64,000 bases of DNA from Arachis hypogaea. Taxonomy: Eukaryota > Streptophyta > Magnoliopsida > Fabales > Fabaceae. The position numbers and the translations under genes are program-made. Shown in pieces: positions 33,042 through 45,836 of this stretch. The DNA lies in assembly GCF_003086295.3 (NCBI RefSeq), contig NC_092043.1:46652598-46716597 (forward strand), read 5' to 3'. Under the pieces are notes generated by a model, which ran no database searches, was not told the DNA's origin, and worked only from the letters and a program-made list of their open reading frames with translations. Every line of letters starts with the position of its first letter. The stretch's first letter is position 1.

Positions 33042-34211
33042 ATGGAAAACAGAGATCCTAATTGTTCAATGATGAGAGTGAAGCGCTATGAATACAAGGA
33101 TGATCTTCCAGAAGAGCTGATCAGGGAAATCTTGCTGAGGCTTCCGGCAAGGACGCTTGCTTCCTTAAGGAGCGTCTGCACTTCATGGAGAAACCTAATC
33201 TCCGCCCCCGACTTCACCTGCAACCACCTTCGCCGTTCATACTTACGCGATCCAAGTTTGACTCCGCCACAAATTGCTTATCACCGTAGCTTCCCATCCG
33301 TCGGTATCAGAGTTCTCTCCGTACAGTCAATGATGGAGAATCCCTCTGAACCTACTAGAATCGATTGCTTCAGGGGACCACGCTACTACAACATGGTTGG
33401 TTCTTTCCATGGATTGTTATGCATGTTTGTTGTTTGATTACGGCGGCAGTCAGGAGATCAGTCATGCCATGTTGTGGAACCCCTGTACCGGATTCACATT
33501 CAAATCGCCGGAAATCAGCGGTATAGCCCACTTTTGTGGCTTTGGTTACGATCATCTCAGTGACACCTACAAAGTTTATGGAATTTTTAAGAAGGAAGGG
33601 CCATCTGGTATGGAGAAGAATTGATGATATCCCATTATTCCTATTTCGTGTCATAACTGACATGCCTTCTGCTTTTGATAATACTACCGGGGTTTTCTTT
33701 AGTGGTAAGAAAGCATGCACTATTAATTGGAGTATTAAACATGTGGTTCTTTATTTTGATTTGGGTAAAGAGAGTTATGGTCGTTTTACCCTGCCTGTTA
33801 GGGAGTCAGGTTACTGCACCCACTTATGTGTCTTGAGAGACTGCCTTTCTGTTTGTTATGAGGATGCGAGAACACGACGTTGGATTATGTGGCAGATGAA
33901 GGAATACGGATCCGCAACTCCCTTTGATGGGACATCCTTTACGACCTCTCTACATCTCGCAAACTGATGTACTTTTGACCCTTTCTTCAAATTTCCAAAT
34001 GGTTTTATATAACTTAAATGATGGCACCGTTGATTTTCCTGTGATTGACAGTCCCAGTGATAACCATCATTCTTTGTTTGATTCTTCACATTATACTGAC
34101 AGTTTTCATATCTACCATGAAAGCTTGTTTTCCCCACATGGTCTTCAAAGCAATTCATCCCAAGTGCTGCTACGCTTCATGAAACCCAAACCCAAGCCTA
34201 TTATCTCTTAA
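33042..34211 (+). pseudogene. F-box/F-box-associated domain pseudogene
   Basis: Starts with an intact F-box (LPEELIREILLRLPARTL, then SVCTSWRNLIS) and continues with the same plan as the gene at 3520: FHGLLCMF, then LWNPCTGFTF, CGFGYDHLSDTYKVYG, WQMKEYGS and a late FHIYHESL block. The reading frame must shift three times, near 33425, near 33600 and between 33910 and 33960, each to the next frame, so no full protein can be made. The first 130 codons alone would give a bare F-box fragment. The sequence is otherwise well preserved, so inactivation seems recent, unless the shifts are assembly errors. Confidence 0.85.
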
Positions 34212-37200
34212 AGCCTATGTGCACCTTCTCTTGGTAAAGCCCTTCTACCACTACCAACTTTGTTATTAATGTTATCAAATTTATTTATCAGAGTACTATG
34301 TTTATGTTTCAATTGGAATTTACTGCTTTAGGATAATTCATTTGATCTGCTTCCTATTCTAGTCCAATAATTCCTTTAATACGTGATGTCAAATTGTACT
34401 TGCTCTTGGTATCATTGTTACTCCTTGCAAATCATTGATCATAGTAATTTTATATCAATACTATTATTTTGTGGAGAAGTAGGGCATGTCGGGATGGATA
34501 TGTGGAAATGACCATCATTTACTTGTTTCATTTTGTTAATTTAAGGAGAAAATCATTTGAGGGGCTAACATGAGTTACAAAGTGAAAATTCAGGGTTTAA
34601 ATTGAGGCAATTGAAATTTAAAGGATCAATTTGAGATTCGATGTAGATTTCACGGGCTAATTTTGAATATTAACTCAATTTTTCCAATTCAACATGTTGA
34701 TCTGTACTGCTATCTTATGATTTATGGTTCAATGATGTTAATAAAATCCTTCCCACCCAGCATCACCAATAATTAATGCATTATTTTTCATTTTTATGGC
34801 CAATAGTGGTTCTGGGCAGGACTGCACATATTTTTTCACAACAATCAAGTGTTATTTTGATTGAAGCTTTGGGAGGTTTACCTCTCTACCAACGAACAAT
34901 TTCTTGAGTGCATTAAATTTTGAATGAAGCTATTTTGATTGGAGAAACATTGGTTAAAACCATTCTATTTGTTTCACTAGCATTTCTTCATTGGAAAAGC
35001 TAAGCTTCTTAGTGTTGCTTCCTTGTACGAGTCACATTTTTTTTTAATATCACCTTGCAAGTGTTTCCTGATAAAATATGTAAAAACTTCAATCTATGAT
35101 TTTGTTTTGTATCAATTAACTGCTGTGAAAAATCAAATCCTTTTTCCCTTATCCTCTTTTCTTAACATGTTTCTAATGAATTCACTGTCTTGGCTTCGGT
35201 TTAATTTCTAATATGGACAAAAACAAAAGGCAAATTCTTTAGTGTCTATAAGTTTGGTGTCGAAATTGTCGAACTTACTTTATTTTTATATTTTTAAATT
35301 AAATATTAATTTTTATCTTCTTTTAGTAAATTAGGTAAATATATATATATAAAAGCACCATGCACCAAAACAAAATATATTATTCGTATCCTTTTATTCC
35401 AAGAGATTGAATAATTTCACCATGGTGTAGAAAGGACTTTATTAATTTTTGCTTCAGAATTGACCTTTCATGTGATCTGTTTTGCACTCTTACTTTACCA
35501 TCAAAATTATTTCTTGGTGGAAGGGTAATTTTGGAGAAAAATCTTAGTAGACAGGATTTATATGAAACATTTGACAAATTTAGGGCATTGAATTGTACAT
35601 TTGAAAATTTATAGTGTCGAAGTCTACAATTTTGTTGTGGATTAATTATATTTTTGCCATATTTTTATAAGAGATAATACTATAAAAACTTGTAAATTTT
35701 TAAGAACTTATTCCGTATATATGTATTTTTCACAAAGTATTTACTTAGTACAAGATTGTTATTTGTTTATTTTTTATTCTCTTTTAATTTTAAATAAAAA
35801 GTTATATAGATAACTGACATTAAACTTAAAATTACAACTTATATTTTAACTATATTACCTAATCTAAATATAAAATTTAAAATTTGCTAATCCTAATTCT
35901 CAAGAATTGGAATTGAAATGAACATTTCTATGCTAAATATCAAGTGTGGTGTCCAATTGTCCATACGCCTCAAGAACTGTGTATGTCAACAAAGTAATGA
36001 ACCTGAAATGATTACACCAAAAAATAAGTCACATGCTTGTTTGAGAGAATGAAAATTTCCTCAACAAGTACGTGCTTTTGTTTTTGCTAACGTGACATTA
36101 CTTATTGCTATCGTGACATTACGTAATTAGATGAACGTATAAAAAAAATTTAATTTAATATAGTATTAAAATTAAATTTTATAAAATATATTCAAAACAT
36201 ATAAAAGAAAACACAAATATATGGACACTTGTGCTTGAGATATGAAAGCATATATGCAACATGAATGTATAACTTAAGCAATTTTCTTTTCTCGTGTTCA
36301 TAAGATTTTTAAGAAATTCAAATTTATTATCAACAACAATCAAAATTTAATTTTGATAAATTTAAATTTTATATTACATTTTTGAGAATGATCTCTAATA
36401 TAATAATATTTTACCTCAATATGCTATAGCTATTATGCTTAATTCTAGAATATATATATATATTGCAATCCAAATGGCATGTTTAATTTTTTCTTCTTTT
36501 TCTTTTTCATCTAAGGCAGGTTTATATAAACAGTTATCAACACACTCTTTGCAGATTATTTGTTAGTAATATATAAAGCCCAAATTGAAATGTCAATGAG
36601 GATGCTATCACGGTTCAAATAAGAACTGAGTTTGCAACACTAGTTGTCGCCGCAATCATCTCAAGTCGCTGCACATGCCATGTTTCTTACAATTCATTGA
36701 TAAAACAAATTGATTAGTAATTAACTATATGGATAATCTCCCACTTACAATTAACATGAGTTGTTAGTTGCATATGCTAGACCCTCCAAATAAAACTAAA
36801 ATACAAAAATATCCACTCATAAGTTCATATATATTATAGATATTTTGATCAAACCCACTATTTGAAGTTCAGTTGGTTATATACAAAAGTATATAAGAGT
36901 ATTTATCTAACAGTTTAAACTTTTAAGGAAGAAAACTCATGACATGATATTAGAGTATTTTTTAAATTATATATGTATATATAAAAAATCATACACTACT
37001 AAATCAGTATATAAAATATAAATTAAAAATTAATTAAATAACATATATATTAATACACAAATACATAATAATTGATATAGTAATTGATTTGTGGTGTGTA
37101 CATAACATTTTGTTTTTAGAAAAAAATTTAAGCTTTAATCTTTGTTACCTCATTTTTTCCCGTCAGAAGTTGAATTTCAGCATTTGTTGGATGACTTGTA

Positions 37201-37639
37201 TATTATCTACACTTGTTCAAGCCTGAAAATAAAATATTTGTACTTGACAATTTAAAATTTTGAAAAAAATATTATCTGCAGAATCAGCAGAGTCATCATC
37301 CAGGGAATTAGTGATATATAATATGGTGTTAAGGGACCTAAAACTAAAGGGAGCATGTGACAATTATGAGCTTGTCTCCTATATATATACGAACCTACAC
37401 CAGTAAACTTCCAAGATTCAATTAGGGTATTATTTTAGTGCAAAATAAGGGCATTCTTGCTATTTTATTCGAAATCTTAGTGCTGTTTGGTAACAAAGCA
37501 TACATATAAGGAGCCAAAGCTAACAAAGCATACATACACCTACATTCCATTCAATTCTCTGCATTTGTTTTCTCCATTCCCTTTAGTTTCTAGGCTATTA
37601 TCTTGTTAACATTGGTGTGTTCGGTTGCTACTTGCTATC
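34212..37639. other. Intergenic region between F-box pseudogene and DUF642 gene
   Basis: About 3.4 kb of AT-rich non-coding DNA. A weak MITE-like inverted pair lies at about 36986-37110. TATA-like CTATATATATACG at 37379-37391 may belong to the DUF642 promoter. No gene was recognised. Confidence 0.5.
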
Positions 37640-40600
37640 ATGAGAAGACTCTTCTTTTTGTTGGCTCTGTTGTGTGTTCTATGTCACGTAGCATTCTCCT
37701 TTAACGACGGTAAGATACATACCATTCCGTCTATTTTAAAATAAGCGAAAATTCAGGTGGAGTTAACTTTATTTAAAATTGATAGTGAGAGTCGTTGAAT
37801 GATTTAACAGTTTGACTAAATTATTATTTAACAACTCTTAATTATTAACTTCACACAAAATTATCTGCACCTAAATTTCTACCTTCAAAATAATATCATT
37901 CTAATTACATTAATATACTTAACAATCAATGCACTTGTATTGTATCAAAATACAATATTTTTAGAGGAGTGCTAGGAGACCAGCAAGTTTTGTGATTTGT
38001 AGTTATCAATTAACCATCATTAATATTTTTAATGGTGTGAGATTTTATTTAATAGTGTAAAACTACTCACTTTTCTTTTGCTGGTAAGTATTGGTCAAAT
38101 TTTAATAAAAATGTTGTCCCTAGACTTTCTCATTTAAAAATATAGGTTAAAATATATTATTAGATAACTAGTTAAATTTAAAAAATTGAGTCGAGGACTA
38201 AAAGTGCTGACCAAAAATAATAAAATCTTCTAATCTTTAAGCTTTTTTCGATAGTTATAGTACATTAAAATTGTGCATAGACCACTAGTAGTCTAGAGTT
38301 CAGACAACACCACAAAATGCTTGTTATTAATTGGCAAAAGTATGGTTCAATAATAAAAATTAAACATCAAGCTCATGAAGAACTAATTATAATTAGATTA
38401 TTTAGATGATAAACTCTGAGGTAGACACAAGTTTAACACTTCATTTTCAGATTCATTTTTTCACCAGTCGATCTCTAAGAAACCAATTGATGCAGGACAA
38501 GTGGCAAATGGAAATTTCGAGCAAGGTCCGAAAGCGTCGGACATGAAAGGCACGGTGGTGACGAAGCGCGACGCCATACCGGAGTGGGAGATCTCCGGCT
38601 TAGTTGAGTACATAAAATCAGGTCAAAAACAAGGTGACATGTTGCTAGTAGTGCCAGAGGGTGCACATGCAGTGAGGCTTGGCAATGGTGCTTCAATCAA
38701 ACAGAGAATCAAGGTCATAAAAGGAAATTACTATTCCATAACGTTTGTGGTGGCTCGCACGTGTGCACAAAATGAGAGACTCAATGTTTCTGTGGCACCA
38801 GATTGGGTTGTGTTACCTATGCAAACGTTGTATAGTAGTGACGGTTGGGATGCTTATGCTTGGTCTTTTCAAGCAGATTACTCTCTTGCTGAGTTGGTTA
38901 TTCATAATCCAAGATCAAAGGAAGAGGATCAAGCTTGTGGACCACTCATTGATTCCATTGCTATCAAAGCACTCTACCCTCCTAGACCAACTAAAAGTAA
39001 GTTTATTTCATTTCTATAAATTAATTTAGGCGAAAACTCAGGTGCAGTCAACTTCACGTGAAGTTGATAATTGAGAGTCATTTAACAGTTCTTAACTATT
39101 AACTTTATGTGAAGTTATCTCAATTTTCACCATTAGTTTAACACTAAACTCTCAATTTCGTATCTAATAGATGAAAGATAAAATTATTATAGAATAGAAA
39201 TTAAAATATGTTTTGAGATTTTTTTTTAAAAAAGGTTATGGATATATACTACAAAATCAGCTACTGTTAATAGGTTCTTTACAATCTCGCTATGTATACA
39301 CCTTTTATATTAAACACAATTTTAAAATTAGTATTTTTTTTAACAATTAAACAGGTGATTTTTTGTTTTGTTAATTGAAAAATAATTTAAATATACAACT
39401 AATTAGTACATATTCTTATGCAAGTGTTAATAGTGATTGATGTATTTTAATCAGTATTTTTTAACATCATCGTTATTTTTGACAAACTATATTTACATTT
39501 ATTTTATATAGTAGTTGATTTTTTTGTATTTATGGAGTACAACTCTTTACAACGATGAATGAGGAATGTATTCAAAAAGTTAATAATGGAAAATAAATAT
39601 GTTTAATAATAACCAGATTTATTAATTTAAACTTTGATAAAGTACTTTATTTTTCATATTTATTCTGAATTTACAACTTTCAAATTATACAAAACTACTT
39701 TTGTATATGTTTACTCATTAAAAAATACTATATACATATAAAAAATTAGCCACCAAATTAATCAATAATAATTTTTTTTATATACATTATTGTTATCATT
39801 AATTAATTAGTTATTATATTATTTTTTTTTAATACACGCATTGACCTCACAAAAACACAACGTTTTTATTTTATATGAATATCATATTATTTATTGTTAG
39901 CATCCATGCATGCATGGCTGTTATGAGGGGAGTATTAGTCAAAGATAGGACACAAATATAGATATAAAATAATAGAGAAAATGCCACTTCCCTCTCCTGC
40001 GAGATGCTAAAATGTCACTCTCCTCCCTTCTATTTTATAAATGTACATTTTCTTCCCTTCTAACTTTTAAAAAACCTCCTCTTTAATCCATTTTAAATTT
40101 TTTGTGTTAATAATGTTAATTTTATCCATTTTTTATGAAAAAAAATTATTTTTTGAAAAAATATCCATTAACAAAAATTTTATTTTTTATCATTAAATTT
40201 TGCTTACCAAAATATCCTTTAATAAATTATTCTTTTATTAATTAAATTGTATTTTTAACGAAATATTTTCAAAAAAATTAATAATTAAATTATTTTTTTC
40301 TAAGATACCTATTTTTTAATAATTTTTTAATTATTAAATTATGATTTTACTAAAATTTTTGTTAACAATTATTTTTATATTTATTATTAATTTTTTTATA
40401 TTAATATATATTATTTTAATATTAAATAAAAAAATCTTATCACTGATAATATGTATAACAATTAATATTTATTGATATTGAAAAATAATTTTATTAAAAT
40501 TTTTTATTTAATGTTAAAATAATATATAGATATCGAAAAATTAATAGTAAAATATAAACAAATTGTTAACAAAAATTTTGGTAAAATTTTAATTTAATAA

Positions 40601-42877
40601 TTAAAAAATTATTAAAAGGTATTTAAAAAAATAACATAATTATTAAATTTTTTAAAAATACAATTTAATTAATAAAAAAATAATTTATTAAAAAATATTT
40701 TATTAAGCAAAATTTAATAATAAAAAACAAAATTTTTGCTAATGAATATTTTTTTAAAAAATAATTTTTTTTCTTAAGAAATGGATAAAGTTAACATTAG
40801 TTAACACAAAAAGTTTAAAATTAATTAAAAATGAGGTTTTTTAAAAGTTAAAAAGGAAGAAAATGTACATTTATAAAATAGAAGGGAGGAGAGTGTCATT
40901 TTAGCATCTTACAAGGGAGGGGAGTGAAATTTTCTCAAAATAATAATAACGATGCACAACACGTACAAGGGATTGTTTTATACTAATGCCTATGGGCTTA
41001 GCCATACAACTAGTTATAGATTATTACACTAATCACCTGTCGTGGCAATAAAAGCCAATTATGGCTTTGGTTTAACAATATAATGTATACACACCTTAAT
41101 AGGTAGATTTATATTGGTTGTTTGGATCATTATATAACATATATTTAGGAAAGCCAAGAAGTAGTATGAAAATTAAAAAATCATCTCTTAACACAAAAAT
41201 AGAACTGCGTTTTTTTCCATTTGGTTACAATTATTTGTATAACAATATAATACGAAATTATAAAGAACAAATAAAACATATACTGACTTGGTTAATTAAT
41301 TAACATGTTTGTTTTACTCATTATCCTATTATTATTTAATAATAGATAATAAATTAAAGGAGACGATAGTTATATATGTCACCATCTTTGCAAAATGTTC
41401 CTCATAGTTTTCTTTCATTAATTAAGCTTTTTTTTTCCATGGTTTTTGAGGATTAAACCCAACCGATCGTATTGAATTAATTGAAAATTAATTATCATAA
41501 TAGTTCGGTTTAATAATTGAAAATCAATAAAAAATTAAAAAATAATAAAAAAACTAGTAAATTAGTCTAATCGATTTAATTTTTTAAGTGTTAACTATTT
41601 TAAGATAAGAAAATTCAAAAAATTCTTTTTTCTTAAATATTATATATATATATATTATTTTATTATATCCGATTCACTTTTGATTAAATATCAACTAAAC
41701 CTTTAAATTTTTGAATTTTTAATTTTATTGGTCAATTTTTAATACCTTGCTTTGTCGAAGCCATTTTAATTTTTAATAGGTATATATCCACCTTAAATGA
41801 TATAGGTTTAATTACTTTGTCGATCTCTATAGTTTTACTAAATTTTTAATTAAATTTTTAATTAAGACCTTATACTTTTTTTTATTAAATTCTTATATCG
41901 TATTAAATTTTGTAATTAAGTCAACAGAATTAATAGAATATTTCATTAAACAAAACGAATATGCTTAACATTTGATTGAATATTTTATGCAGTTAAACAA
42001 AATATTCTATTAATTCTAACATTTTTATCACGTTAGAAACTTAATTACAAAATCTGATATAGTATAAATATTTAATTAAAAAAAATAAATATAGAAACTT
42101 AATTAAAAATTTGATAAAATTATAGAGATAGAATACTTAAACCAATTATATATACAGTTCGCTTTTTACAATTACTGTCAAATTTGATGTGATCCTTCTT
42201 TATGGGTGATACTACATACTCTTATGGGCTTATCCATCAATAGTAATAAAACTTTGAAACCAATTCATCAAACAAAATGAATTACTCAATTTTTTTATAT
42301 TTTTAATAATTAGTGCATGTTCTAACTACAATATATTTGGCACTGAACAGTTAACATATTAAAGAACGGTGGATTTGAAGAAGGACCATACGTATTCCCA
42401 AACACATCATGGGGTGTGCTAATTCCTCCAAACATTGTAGACCTAAGTGACCACTCTCCCATACCAGCATGGATTGTAGAGTCCTTAAAAGCAGTGAAGT
42501 ACATAGATTCTCAACACTTCTCTGTCCCACAAGGAAACAGAGCAGTGGAGCTTGTAGCTGGAAAAGAAAGTGCCATTGCACAAGTTGTAAGAACAGTTGT
42601 TGGCAGAACCTATCTCCTTACTTTTGATGTTGGAGATGCTGGTGATTCATGTGAAGGCCCAATGGTTGTTGAAGTCTATGCAGCAAAAGAGAACACAAGA
42701 GTGTCTTATGAATCAAAGGGTAAAGGTGGCTTCAAACTTGGGTTTCTCAAGTTTAAGGCTATTAGCACAAGAACTAGAATTGTGTTCCTCAGCTCCTTCT
42801 ATACCATGAAGAGTGATTCATCTTTATGTGGCCCGGTTATTGATGATGTCAGGTTGATTAGCGTTCATAACTCTTAA
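37640..42877 (+). CDS. DUF642 cell-wall protein (BIIDXI-like)
   Basis: Three exons, 37640-37709, 38496-38996, 42351-42877, total 1,098 bases, 365 residues, typical for the family. Exon 1 encodes the signal peptide (RRLFFLLALLCVLCHVAFS). Exons 2 and 3 each encode one DUF642 galactose-binding-like domain. The first has NGNFEQGPKASDMKG, VPEGAHAVRLGN and ARTCAQNERLNVSV. The second has LKNGGFEEGPYVFPNTSWG, PAWIVESLKAVKYID and SLCGPVIDDVRL. The cysteine-bearing CGPLIDS and CGPVIDD ends are conserved. DUF642 proteins are secreted plant wall proteins, and some bind pectin methylesterase. Intron 1 holds two small repeats. Intron 2 is 3,354 bp long and holds three more, so the gene is intact but heavily loaded with transposons. 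Confidence 0.94.
37744..37883. repeat. MULE-type MITE in DUF642 intron 1
   Basis: Inverted ends CGAAAATTCAGGTG and CACCTAAATTTCT. Flanks TTTAAAATA (37735-37743) and TTCAAAATA (37884-37892) match at 8 of 9 bases, a decayed 9-bp target duplication. Same family as 39029-39131. Confidence 0.7.
37977..38103. repeat. Possible MITE in DUF642 intron 1
   Basis: Short inverted matches (ACCAGCAAGTTTT near 37979, CTTTTGCTGGTAA near 38079) around a stretch of mixed composition. The wording recalls a common legume MITE. Borders uncertain. Confidence 0.4.
39029..39131. repeat. MULE-type MITE in DUF642 intron 2
   Basis: Ends GGCGAAAACTCAGGTG and an inverted TTCACC. Flanks ATTAATTTA (39020-39028) and ATTAGTTTA (39132-39140) match at 8 of 9 bases. 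The internal palindrome ACTTCACGTGAAGT lies near 39050. Its end resembles that of the large element at 29835. Confidence 0.75.
39975..40936. mobile_element. Hairpin-like non-autonomous MULE in DUF642 intron 2
   Basis: 962 bp flanked by AAAATAATA at 39966-39974 and 40937-40945, an exact 9-bp target duplication. Ends start GAGAAAATGCCAC. The two halves are inverted copies almost to the centre near 40450, so single-stranded DNA or RNA would fold into one long hairpin. No ORF. Confidence 0.88.
41805..42143. repeat. Palindromic foldback repeat, copy 2
   Basis: GGTTTAATTACTTTGTCG at the left and the inverse of GAATACTTAAACC at the right, with halves inverted through AATATTTCATTAAAC and ATTCTATTAATTC blocks. 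Same family as 18797-19148. Lies in the DUF642 intron just before exon 3. Confidence 0.65.
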
Positions 42878-44239
42878 ATCCTAAATTTGAATATATACTT
42901 TATCATTTTCAAGTAAAAGAAAGTTTATTTAAGTGTGTGATTTTTAGTTTTAAAATGCAGAGATAAATATAGACAAGTTGTATTAGTTGAAAGAGAAATA
43001 ATATTTATATTATTTTTGTTTAATATGTACAATAGTTTTAATAGTATTAATTACAAAAAAAAAAGAAAAAAATGCAACAGGTATTTGCCTTTTTTTATAT
43101 ATCTTTTTCTAGATATGCATAATAGATGTGTGGTGCCATAATATCGTTACTCAACAAAATTTTGGTCGAAATAATTTTATGTCGATGTTATTTAGTGTAA
43201 CATCAACAAAGAAGATTCGATTAAAGATAGATGTGCCATTTTTGTTAAAGTTATTGTGTTAACGAAGAAGATATAAAGCATTAAAGAACTTGAAAATTTT
43301 GGTATTGATTAGATTCATCAAGCTCGAATTTCTCAACAAATTTTATTCAGGATAATTCAAGCTTTTCACCAAACTTAAATCGGTTAGGTTCACTCCTAAA
43401 CTCAATATTAAGGGTTAACTCAACTTAAAATCATAAATTCATGATATAAAATATAAATACATAAAAAAATTGACATAATTTTTGGACTATTACTCTTAGT
43501 CAAATTCTGTTTGTCTTTTCTCTCAAATAATTTTTTTAAATACTTCATTATTATCCTTTTTTTTTTATGAGAAAGCAATGAAAGACAAACTAAGAAAGTA
43601 AGATAATGACAAAAGGTTCCTTCGAATATAATAACTAAGAAACTAAGAAAGTAAGATAATAACTCAAAACACTATAGAATGAACCTAATTTAATACTCTC
43701 ATATGTAGTTCTCCATCTTAGCGAAATGTTTATTCGACGAAGGAACACTATCTAAAATATAAAATATTGAACAAAATTAATAAAACACTCTCAATAAAAC
43801 TCAAATTTTAATGCCTCCAAGGCTGGATGTTTGCTTGGGACAATTTCTGCACCATAAGACATGGTACCTCGTCTTCTTCTCCATACAAAATCAAATTGGC
43901 AGCAGTAGTGGTGTGGTTCCAACAAAATCAGAAGCTAGTTGCAATTTCAGGGGTAATGGAGTAGAGTTGCAGAGAGACAAACCAGCTGTGGCAGAGGAAG
44001 AAACTAGTTTTTATTTTTCTTGGATCGGGGGAAGAAGCTGGTTTCTGATTCTCTCTCTTCTTTTTTTTTTTTCGGTTAACAAAGGGGTTTTTCGTCCAAC
44101 AAAAAACTAACAACCAGAAATAAGCTTTGGCAATATCGTGTCCCTAATATCATTATCAAGAATTCTTTTTATCTCTCTTAGGGGTTGATCAATGACCACA
44201 AACCTTGGGTATATGTCTAAATTTTTTTAGTGAGTCAAT
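42878..44239. other. Intergenic region downstream of DUF642
   Basis: 3' UTR then AT-rich filler; 43811-44100 is of mixed composition with an open frame of 99 codons that shows no domain. Nothing else supported. Confidence 0.45.
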
Positions 44240-44622
44240 CTGTATATTTGGTAGAGAGACAGAAATTAAAAGACTGAGATTCAGAGAAATAGAGATCGAA
44301 ATAAATTTTAGTATTCTATTTAGTACAAAGTGGGAGACAGAAATTAAAATAAGAATGAAGCTTTAATTTAATTTGTACAAAGAATAAAATTAGAATTAAT
44401 TAATTGAAATGAGGATATTTTAAGTATAAACTGTTATTAAAGTTTCAGTCTCTGTCTTTAAAAATTTCAGTCCCCTGTATTCTCAATTTTTGGAGGTATT
44501 GAAATACTAAAATTTTGGAGATAGAGATAGAAATTTTAGTACCAATCTCTGAACTAACAAACATGATACTGAGTTTCAGTCTCTCAATCTGGGTTGCAGT
44601 ACTTCAAAACAAACGCTATCTA
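44240..44622. repeat. Foldback MITE-like repeat
   Basis: GAGACAGAAATTAAAAGACTG near 44254 pairs in inverted form with CAGTCTCTCAATCTG near 44578, and further purine-pyrimidine inverted blocks lie between. Ends approximate. Confidence 0.45.
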
Positions 44623-45127
44623 AGTGTGCTTGATCTTAATCTGCTAATCTCTTTTTTTTTTTTGGTCAGGTATCCAGGCCAAAAACTGGCCCAGACCCAA
44701 AAAAGAAAATCAAACCCCAACCCAACCCTCAATTCAAACAATCAATTCCCTCTTCATACTAAGCTGAGACCAAATGTCCAACAACAACGCTCTTCAATGC
44801 GGCAACTTTCCTTTGCTACCATGTCTAGATGACCAGAAGAGCTCTGGCGAAGTGGACGGCAGCAACTTCAATGCCCAAATCCCAGAGATGGCGAAAAGAA
44901 TCTTCGTCTGCCAGAAGCGTGTGATTCGTCTCTCCTCCTTCGTGCATGTCGCCGATGATGCCGCAACTCCACATTTTCTCCTGCACTCCACTGTCACCGA
45001 AACAACTTGGTGAATCTTCTACCTGGCTCTTGCTCCTCTGATTTGGTAAGGTAGTAGCACATGCACGTCTATTTTGGCATGATATGTTTATATCTTGTTC
45101 AACATGTTCTGACTCTGCTTTCACTTC
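44623..45127. other. Unassigned mixed-composition stretch
   Basis: Short open frames on both strands (for example 44774-45013, plus strand) with no recognisable domain. Could be the decayed continuation of the RNase H fragment or unrelated repeat DNA. Confidence 0.35.
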
Positions 45128-45454
45128 TCACAATGCTTGCAATTTCAGGTGGGGGGTAAACCTCCATTGGTTTCCTAAGCTTTCCATTGATGTTCTGGCT
45201 GCGATCTCATGAGCTAGTCTGTTTCCCTCTCTCGGCGTCCAGGTGAACCCTATATCCTGTAAATCATTCAAAAGCATAAAGATATCTTTGAGAATTGCAT
45301 CGATTTTCCAAATTTTTCCTTTTGATTTTACTGCTTGAACAAGGATTAGGCTATCCGATTCTATAATAGTCTTTCCAAGCATTAAGTTTTTATCTGCCAG
45401 TCTCTTTGTTGGAACAAGGAGTGCTGCCGCATATTGGATCAGCGCATGTGCCCT
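45128..45454 (-). pseudogene. LINE-type RNase H (RVT_3) fragment
   Basis: Minus strand, about 109 codons open from near 45454 to a stop at 45128. ALIQYAAALLVP, then ESDSLILVQAVKSK, and TPREGNRLAHEIAA are the middle and last blocks of the plant RNase H-like domain found at the end of LINE polyproteins. The D of ESDS and the N-x-x-A-H block are present; the first catalytic region is missing. No RT adjoins. Confidence 0.75.
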
Positions 45455-45826
45455 GTTTCCTTTAAGTTTTTTTTTGTCAGACTTTAGGTTTATTTTTGGT
45501 CAGATGTGGGCAGCTAGTGGATCAAGTAGTGCAGCAGCTTAGTAGTCAAGTAGTGTAGCCCAATCACTCAGCCCATTTATTATTTCCAACTCTAATGTGG
45601 GCCAACAATAAAACACATAACACAACAACTTTGGGCTTTTAATCTAATAACTAACAATGTTTGTCATTATAAAAAATTCATTAATTATTTCTCTAAACTC
45701 AACAATGTATATAAATTTTTGAGTAATTAGTAATTACCAAATCAATTTCAAGAATTTTAAAAGCAGATATTTTAGTCCCTAAAAATAATTAATACACAAA
45801 TTAATTCTCAAAATTTTATTCCAGCA
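45455..45826. other. AT-rich flank of the second Mutator-like element
   Basis: Non-coding. Its right part (AATTCTCAAAATTTTATTCC) continues in sense with the DNA right of 49736, so the element appears to have inserted into an older repeat. Confidence 0.45.
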
Positions 45827-45836
45827 GACAAATTAG

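Noticed and set aside
43811..44110. 99-codon plus-strand frame
   Set aside because: No domain, no splice partners, next to a foldback repeat.
44774..45013. 79-codon plus-strand frame
   Set aside because: No recognised motif; opposite frames of similar length on the minus strand, so no coding preference can be claimed.
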